From NCBI RefSeq assembly GCF_001429295.1, contig NZ_LMJL01000012.1:582263-646262 (forward strand): a stretch of 64,000 nt of DNA, written 5' to 3'. Position numbers and translations under genes: made by a program. Source of the DNA: Flavobacterium sp. Root935 (lineage in GTDB: Bacteria; Bacteroidota; Bacteroidia; Flavobacteriales; Flavobacteriaceae). The notes beneath the pieces are model-generated. The model searched no databases. It was not told where the DNA came from and was given only the letters and a program-made list of their open reading frames with translations. Within the stretch, counting starts at the first letter, position 1. Each line of letters opens with the position of its first letter. Below, one piece after another: positions 59,689-64,000 of the stretch.

Positions 59689-60450
59689 TTAGATTATTTT
59701 AGTAAAAGGAATTTCTTCCTTTAATGCTTTCAAAATAAAATTATCATTTAATCCATTAACGATCCAGGTTTCAATATTGGCAGCTTTTGCGATTCCGGCT
59801 GCTTCTATTTTAGATTGCATTCCTCCTGTTCCATGTGATGATTTCGATTCACCGATTTCTTTTTCGAGCGTTTTCAAATCATTTACCAATTTGATTGTTT
59901 CTGGAACTTCATTGTGAATGGATTCTTTGGTGTAAATTCCGTTTGTATTAGTGGCAATTATCAGAATATCAACATTTAGCAGCACCGCCGTTAAAGCTGC
60001 TAATTTATCATTATCACCAAACCGAATCTCATCTGTGGCAACAGTATCGTTTTCATTGATAATCGGAATGTAATTGTTTTTAACTAATACATTAATTGTA
60101 TTTACAATGTTTTTTTTGGTTTGTTCTTTTTCGAAATCAGAATAAGAAAGCAAACACTGTGAGGTATTTAATCCTAAATCTTTAAAATTTTCATTGTAAA
60201 TCCGCATTAAATGAGGTTGTCCAATAGAGGCTAAAGCCTGTTTTACAAAAACATCTTTATCTTGATTATCCAGCTTTACAAACTGTTTTGCCGCTGCAAT
60301 TGCTCCAGAACTTACTATAATAAATTCGTATTCGTCGTTTAGAGCCGCAATCTGAATTCCGAGGTCTTCAATCTTTCCCCGCGAAATATGATTGGTTTCT
60401 TTGGTTAAAGTATTACTTCCTATTTTTAATAAAATCCGTTTTTTTGCCAT
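59689..60450 (-). CDS. proB: Glutamate 5-kinase, short form
   Basis: A 253-residue amino-acid kinase starting proline synthesis by phosphorylating glutamate. RILLKIGSNTLTKE and IIVSSGAIAAAKQFV are the nucleotide loops, and IPIINENDTVATDEIRFGDNDKLAALTAVLLNVDILIIATNTNGIYT and GTGGMQSKIEAAGIAKAA are signature blocks. The E. coli protein is about 367 residues with a C-terminal PUA domain; this one has none, so the feedback and oligomer behaviour may differ. It sits inside the arginine cluster next to proA, linking two glutamate branches in one transcript. Confidence 0.94.
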   Translation of the reverse strand: MAKKRILLKIGSNTLTKETNHISRGKIEDLGIQIAALNDEYEFIIVSSGAIAAAKQFVKLDNQDKDVFVKQALASIGQPHLMRIYNENFKDLGLNTSQCLLSYSDFEKEQTKKNIVNTINVLVKNNYIPIINENDTVATDEIRFGDNDKLAALTAVLLNVDILIIATNTNGIYTKESIHNEVPETIKLVNDLKTLEKEIGESKSSHGTGGMQSKIEAAGIAKAANIETWIVNGLNDNFILKALKEEIPFTKII

Positions 60451-60579
60451 TGTTATAGTTTTGCTCGCGATTTTTTTTACCGCAAAGTCCGCAAGGTTTT
60501 TTTATATTGCTTGTGTTTACAAACGCTAAGTTCGCAAAGCTTTGTCCAAATAAATTCCAAATTCCAATATTCTAAAATT

Positions 60580-60640
60580 GTTAGTCATCATTCTAAAATC
60601 TAAAATTCTAAGAAGTCTAACAATCTAAGAAAGTCTAATA
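60580..60640. repeat. CTAAAA/CTAAG word tract
   Basis: CTAAAAT, CTAAAATT, CTAAGAAGT, CTAACAAT, CTAAGAAAGT and CTAATAATTAT follow one another before the proA stop with a 7-10 nt period; loosely phased. The 190-nt gap also holds GCAAAGTCCGCAAGG and TTCGCAAAGC words around 60481-60540. Confidence 0.5.
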
Positions 60641-60641
60641 A

Positions 60642-61835
60642 TTATCTAATTTGTCCTTCTCCGTAAACGTACCATTTGTTTGTTACTAAATGCTGTAAAC
60701 CAATTGGACCTCTTTGGTGAAGTTTATCAGTACTTATGGCTAATTCTCCACCTAAACCAAATTGTCCTCCGTCTGTAAAACGGCTTGAAGCATTTTGATA
60801 AACAGCAGCAGCATCAACTGCATCCATAAATTCTTTTGCTGCTTGGTCGTCTCTGGTAATTATTACTGCCGAATGCCCGCCGCAATATTTATTGATCTTT
60901 TCAATTGCATGTTCCTCAGAATCAATTGTTCCGATTACAATTTTATAATCTAAAAACTCTTCGTACCAAATATCTTCGTTTTGAAGGGTTTCTGTATCTT
61001 CAAAATTTTCCAGAGATTTGTCGACGATAACTTCAACATTATTTTCTTTTAATGTTTCTATTAAAATGGCTGTAAAACCTTCAAAATTAGGAAGCTTAGA
61101 ATCTATTAAAACTTTATCAACCGCATTACAAGCTGAAATTTTAGCTGTTTTAGCATTTAAAATTACCTTTAAAGCCAAATCAGTATCTGCTTTTTCGTGA
61201 ACGTAAACAAAATTATTACCGCGTCCGCTTACAATTACCGGACAAGTTGCGTGTGCTTTTACAAACTCAATTAATTTTTCTCCTCCTCTTGGAACGATTA
61301 AATCGACTTTTTGAGTTGGTTTTTCTAAGAAAGCCTGAGTTTCTGCACGATTATAATTCAGATATTCCACCCAATCTTTCGAAACTCCATTTTCTTCTAA
61401 AGCTTTATGCCAAAGACTTACAATTTTTAAATTGGATTTTAAAGACTCTTTTCCGCCTTTTAATAAAATCTTATTTCCAGATTTAAAAGCAATTCCTCCT
61501 GCTTCGATTGTAACATCCGGACGTGATTCATAAATAATTAAAATCGTTCCGAAAGCGGCTGTTTTATTAATGACTTTTATTCCATTATCATGAGTAAAAT
61601 GAAAACGCTCCACTCCAACGGGATCTTCTTGAGAAGCCAATTGGTTTAACGATAAAATCATCTCATCGACTTTTTTATCATCTACTTTTAGGCGTTCTTC
61701 CATCGCTAAATCGGAACCGTCGTAATCGGCAAGATCTTCCTCATTGGTCAAGATTATCTGGCTCCGCTCCTGCTCGACCAGCTTTGCCATAGCCCGCAAA
61801 ACCAGATTGCGTTTTTCAATTGATAATGGGTTCAT
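60642..61835 (-). CDS. proA: Glutamate-5-semialdehyde dehydrogenase
   Basis: A 397-residue NADPH-dependent reductase for the second step of proline synthesis. The active Cys236 is in LNAKTAKISACNAVDKVLID. The nucleotide-binding FGTILIIYESRPDVTIEAGGIAFKSGNKILLKGGKES and the EALLE-type HSAVIITRD regions are clear, and the end has FTDGGQFGLGGELAISTDKLHQRGPIGL. It is between argD and proB with only repeat DNA between, as in other flavobacterial arginine/proline clusters. Confidence 0.95.
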   Translation of the reverse strand: MNPLSIEKRNLVLRAMAKLVEQERSQIILTNEEDLADYDGSDLAMEERLKVDDKKVDEMILSLNQLASQEDPVGVERFHFTHDNGIKVINKTAAFGTILIIYESRPDVTIEAGGIAFKSGNKILLKGGKESLKSNLKIVSLWHKALEENGVSKDWVEYLNYNRAETQAFLEKPTQKVDLIVPRGGEKLIEFVKAHATCPVIVSGRGNNFVYVHEKADTDLALKVILNAKTAKISACNAVDKVLIDSKLPNFEGFTAILIETLKENNVEVIVDKSLENFEDTETLQNEDIWYEEFLDYKIVIGTIDSEEHAIEKINKYCGGHSAVIITRDDQAAKEFMDAVDAAAVYQNASSRFTDGGQFGLGGELAISTDKLHQRGPIGLQHLVTNKWYVYGEGQIR

Positions 61836-61846
61836 TTTTTTTTGGT

Positions 61847-61910
61847 TTAATTGGTTAATCGTTAATTCGTTTAATCGATTAACCAGTTAAACGATTAAAC
61901 GAATTAACAG
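61847..61910. repeat. Inverted repeat of TTAAT/ATTAA words
   Basis: TTAAT begins at 61847, 61855, 61862 and 61871 (7-9 nt apart), then ATTAA words return from 61878. GGTTAATCG and CGATTAAACG words pair across the centre. Sits between argD and proA. Confidence 0.6.
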
Positions 61911-61922
61911 TTCTAGATAAAC

Positions 61923-63062
61923 TTAATTCTTAAGTTCTTCTAAACTCTCTTTTAAAGCTTTTACAAACGTATCAATATCAGCTTTTTTGACAGTTAAAGG
62001 CGGTAAAATTCTTAACAGGTTTTTATTGTTGGCACTTCCTGTAAAAATGTGTTTTTCGATAATTAGTTTTTTTCTTAAAGCTGCAACATCAAAATCGAAT
62101 TCTACTCCAAGCATTAAGCCTTTTCCTTTTACTTGTTTGATTCCGTCAACTTCCTTGATTTTTTCTAAGAAATATTCATAAACTTCATTTACATTTTTCT
62201 GTAAATCCAGTTTTTCAATTACATCTAAAACAGCAATTCCTGCTGCACAAGATAAATGGCTTCCGCCGAAAGTAGTTCCTAACAATCCGAAACTTGCTTC
62301 AAATTTTGGAGAAATTAAAATAGCTCCAACCGGAAAACCGTTCCCCATTCCTTTTGCAACTGAAATAATATCAGCATTGATTCCGTGATGTTGGAAAGCG
62401 AAGAATTTCCCGCTTCTTCCGTATCCTGATTGTACTTCGTCTAAAATCAAAACTACATCATGTTTTTTACACGCTTTTTCTAAAGCTTGAAAAAATTCCG
62501 TTGTTCCTTGGTCTAAACCTCCAACTCCCTGAATTCCTTCAATAATTACTGCTGTGACGTCTCCTTTAGCCAATTCAGCTTCAACTAATTCGATTTGGTT
62601 TAAAGGTAAAAATGTAACTTCCTGCTGTGCATTTAATGGTGCTACAATTTTTTTGTTATCTGTAACAGCAACTGCCGCAGAAGTTCTTCCGTGGAAAGAA
62701 TTATCAAAAGCTACAACTCTTGATTTTCCGTTATGAAAAGAGGCTAATTTCAAAGCATTTTCATTGGCTTCAGCACCAGAACTGCATAAAAACAATTCGT
62801 AATTTTCTAAACCAGAAAGTTTTCCTAATTTCTGAGCCAATTCTACCTGCAAAGGATTTTGAATTGCATTTGAATAAAATCCTAAATGGTCTAATTGATT
62901 CTTCAATTTTGCTACATAATCAGGCTGTGTGTGTCCGATAGAAATCACACCATGTCCGCTGTATAAATCTAAGTATTCTACTCCTTTGTCATCAATGATT
63001 GTACAATCTATTGCTTTTACTGGAGTGATGTCGTATAATGGGTAAACGTTGAATAAGTTCAT
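61923..63062 (-). CDS. argD: Acylornithine aminotransferase
   Basis: A 379-residue class III PLP aminotransferase making acylornithine from the acylated semialdehyde. The PLP Lys237 is in DIISVAKGMGNGFPVGAIL and Asp209 in VLILDEVQSGYGRSGKFF. FHGRTSAAVAVT and the substrate loop GTTFGGSHLSCAAGIAVLD are present. It is in the row between argC and proA on the minus strand. The same enzyme may also serve lysine synthesis in some bacteria, which the sequence cannot exclude. Confidence 0.93.
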   Translation of the reverse strand: MNLFNVYPLYDITPVKAIDCTIIDDKGVEYLDLYSGHGVISIGHTQPDYVAKLKNQLDHLGFYSNAIQNPLQVELAQKLGKLSGLENYELFLCSSGAEANENALKLASFHNGKSRVVAFDNSFHGRTSAAVAVTDNKKIVAPLNAQQEVTFLPLNQIELVEAELAKGDVTAVIIEGIQGVGGLDQGTTEFFQALEKACKKHDVVLILDEVQSGYGRSGKFFAFQHHGINADIISVAKGMGNGFPVGAILISPKFEASFGLLGTTFGGSHLSCAAGIAVLDVIEKLDLQKNVNEVYEYFLEKIKEVDGIKQVKGKGLMLGVEFDFDVAALRKKLIIEKHIFTGSANNKNLLRILPPLTVKKADIDTFVKALKESLEELKN

Positions 63063-63078
63063 GTGTTTTGTTTATTTT

Positions 63079-63144
63079 GTTTCAGGTTTCAGGTTTCAAG
63101 TTGCTCGCAGAACGTGTAACATGAAACTTTAAACTTGAAACTAT
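63079..63144. repeat. Heptad-phased inverted repeat (GTTTC / AAACT core)
   Basis: GTTTCAG, GTTTCAG, GTTTCAA and GTTGCTC are in exact phase at 63079-63106. The loop has TCGCAGAACGTG, similar to those at 10988 and 36692. AAACTTT, AAACTTG and AAACTAT are in phase at 63124-63144, just before the argC stop. Confidence 0.8.
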
Positions 63145-63146
63145 TA

Positions 63147-64000
63147 TTAAAATCCGCTTGGTTTCAAATGTAAACCTGTGGTTTCTTCTAATCCGAACAT
63201 TAAATTCATGTTTTGAATTGCTTGGCCTGAAGCACCTTTGGTTAAGTTATCGATAATTGATGTTATGAGAACCCGGTTTCCTTTTTTCAATAAACTAATG
63301 ATACATTTATTCGTTTGCACCACCTGCTTCATGTTGATGTTTGTTGTGGTTACGGTTACGAAAGGTTCATTTTTATAGAAATCTTCGTATTTAGCAACCA
63401 ATTGCTCCAAACTATCATCTGAAAGTGTGTATAGTGTTGCGAAAATTCCTCTTGGGAAATCTCCTCTGTTGGGAATAAAAAGCAATTCGCTTTCGAAATC
63501 ATCCTGCAACTGCACCAAACTTTCTCCGATTTCTCCCAAATGCTGGTGTTCAAAAGCTTTGTAATGCGACATATTATTGTTTCTCCAGCTAAAATGTGAA
63601 GTTTCAGAAAGACTTACGCCCGCACCTGTACTTCCAGTTGTAGCATTAATATGAACATCATTATTCAGTCCGTTATGTTTCGCTAAAGGCAATAAAGCCA
63701 ACTGAATCGCTGTAGCAAAGCAACCTGGATTTGCAATATAATTTGCTTTTTTAATTTCAGCTTTGTTCAATTCTGGCAAACCGTAAATAAAATCTTTTCC
63801 TTCGAAATGAGCATCTTTATTCAATCTGAAATCATTTCCTAAATCGATAATTTTTGTATGGCTTGCGAATTTATTTTCCTGCAAAAATGAAATTGATTTT
63901 CCGTGTCCTAAACATAAAAATACCACATTTACGTCAGGATTGATTATATCAGTAAAACTCATTTCAATATCACCCATCAAATCATGGTGCGCCACAGAAA
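63147..64000 (-). CDS. argC: N-acyl-gamma-glutamyl-phosphate reductase, N-terminus cut by window end
   Basis: The 3' part of argC (284 full codons in the window), an NADPH reductase making the acylated glutamate semialdehyde. The catalytic Cys is in ANPGCFATAIQLAL. KIIDLGNDFRL, NATTGSTGAGVSLSETSHFSWRNNNMSHYKAFEHQHLGEI and FIPNRGDFPRGIFATLYT are diagnostic. The frame stays open to the last base (…SVAHHDLMGDIEMSF), so the real start lies beyond 64000 and roughly the first 45 residues with the nucleotide loop are missing. An in-window GTG at 63995 should not be taken as the start. The gene is the first of the visible leftward arginine/proline row; argG may be further upstream. Confidence 0.93.
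   Translation of the reverse strand, partial: SVAHHDLMGDIEMSFTDIINPDVNVVFLCLGHGKSISFLQENKFASHTKIIDLGNDFRLNKDAHFEGKDFIYGLPELNKAEIKKANYIANPGCFATAIQLALLPLAKHNGLNNDVHINATTGSTGAGVSLSETSHFSWRNNNMSHYKAFEHQHLGEIGESLVQLQDDFESELLFIPNRGDFPRGIFATLYTLSDDSLEQLVAKYEDFYKNEPFVTVTTTNINMKQVVQTNKCIISLLKKGNRVLITSIIDNLTKGASGQAIQNMNLMFGLEETTGLHLKPSGF

Noticed and set aside
1641..63144. tRNA or rRNA genes among the structured gaps
   Set aside because: No acceptor stem with CCA, no T-loop GTTCGA-type arm and no rRNA core sequence was seen; the hairpins are terminators or word repeats.
63147..63995. GTG at 63995 as the argC start
   Set aside because: The frame continues to the window edge and the N-terminal nucleotide-binding part is missing, so the gene is cut, not short.

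Overview
The window looks like a chromosome segment from a Flavobacterium-type member of the Bacteroidota. The evidence is AT-rich DNA, hardly any Shine-Dalgarno sequences, flavobacterial promoters (TTG, about 19 nt, TAnnTTTG), a secreted pectate lyase with a type IX secretion tail, GH2 and GH3 glycosidases, a YtxJ bacillithiol-system protein, and a carbamoyltransferase of the acetyl/succinyl-ornithine type. No rRNA, tRNA, CRISPR array, phage or transposase was seen.

Layout. 0.1-5 kb: a frameshifted immunity-type gene, a DUF4142 lipoprotein, then a leftward group of an AraC regulator, two tandem cupins and a zinc alcohol dehydrogenase. 5-8 kb: a large secreted GH2 enzyme. 8-13.1 kb: an unknown gene next to an unusual fusion of a chromate-resistance (ChrB-type) domain with an AraC DNA-binding domain, small envelope proteins, a TlpA-like thioredoxin, and an ArsR regulator with an Old Yellow Enzyme behind a recognisable promoter and operator. 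13.1-20 kb: a tandem repeat block, acyltransferase 3, DUF1349 protein, GH3 glucosidase and a DUF6377-type regulator. 20-31 kb: a long acyl-CoA dehydrogenase, a RarD-type exporter divergent from a MocR regulator, a bestrophin, a Usp-like protein, a two-component system and two outer-membrane proteins. 31-45 kb: housekeeping metabolism (aspA, guaC, miaE, glyA, fumarylacetoacetase, agmatine deiminase and N-carbamoylputrescine amidase) with an OmpA protein. 45-54.9 kb: a toxin-antitoxin pair, a DUF808 protein, an overlooked 39-residue membrane protein, clpB, ytxJ, a pair of membrane proteins and the pectate lyase. 54.9-64 kb: a leftward arginine/proline cluster in transcription order argC, argD, proA, proB, argF', argB, argE, argH; argC runs off the right end.

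The most unusual feature is in the gaps between genes. At a dozen or more places the spacer is built from strictly phased 7- or 8-nt words, each with a constant core of 4-5 nt and a variable remainder. The words usually run into a central loop and return as the reverse-complement core on the other side. The core differs from locus to locus (TAGT, CTAAG, GTTTC, CACA, CAAAGG), but the design stays the same. I do not recognise a named family for these. Two other repeat families are present: an AGCCCCGATAG...CGGATAGCGGGA element with a variable inner stem (two copies), and a GTCATTYCGA palindrome.
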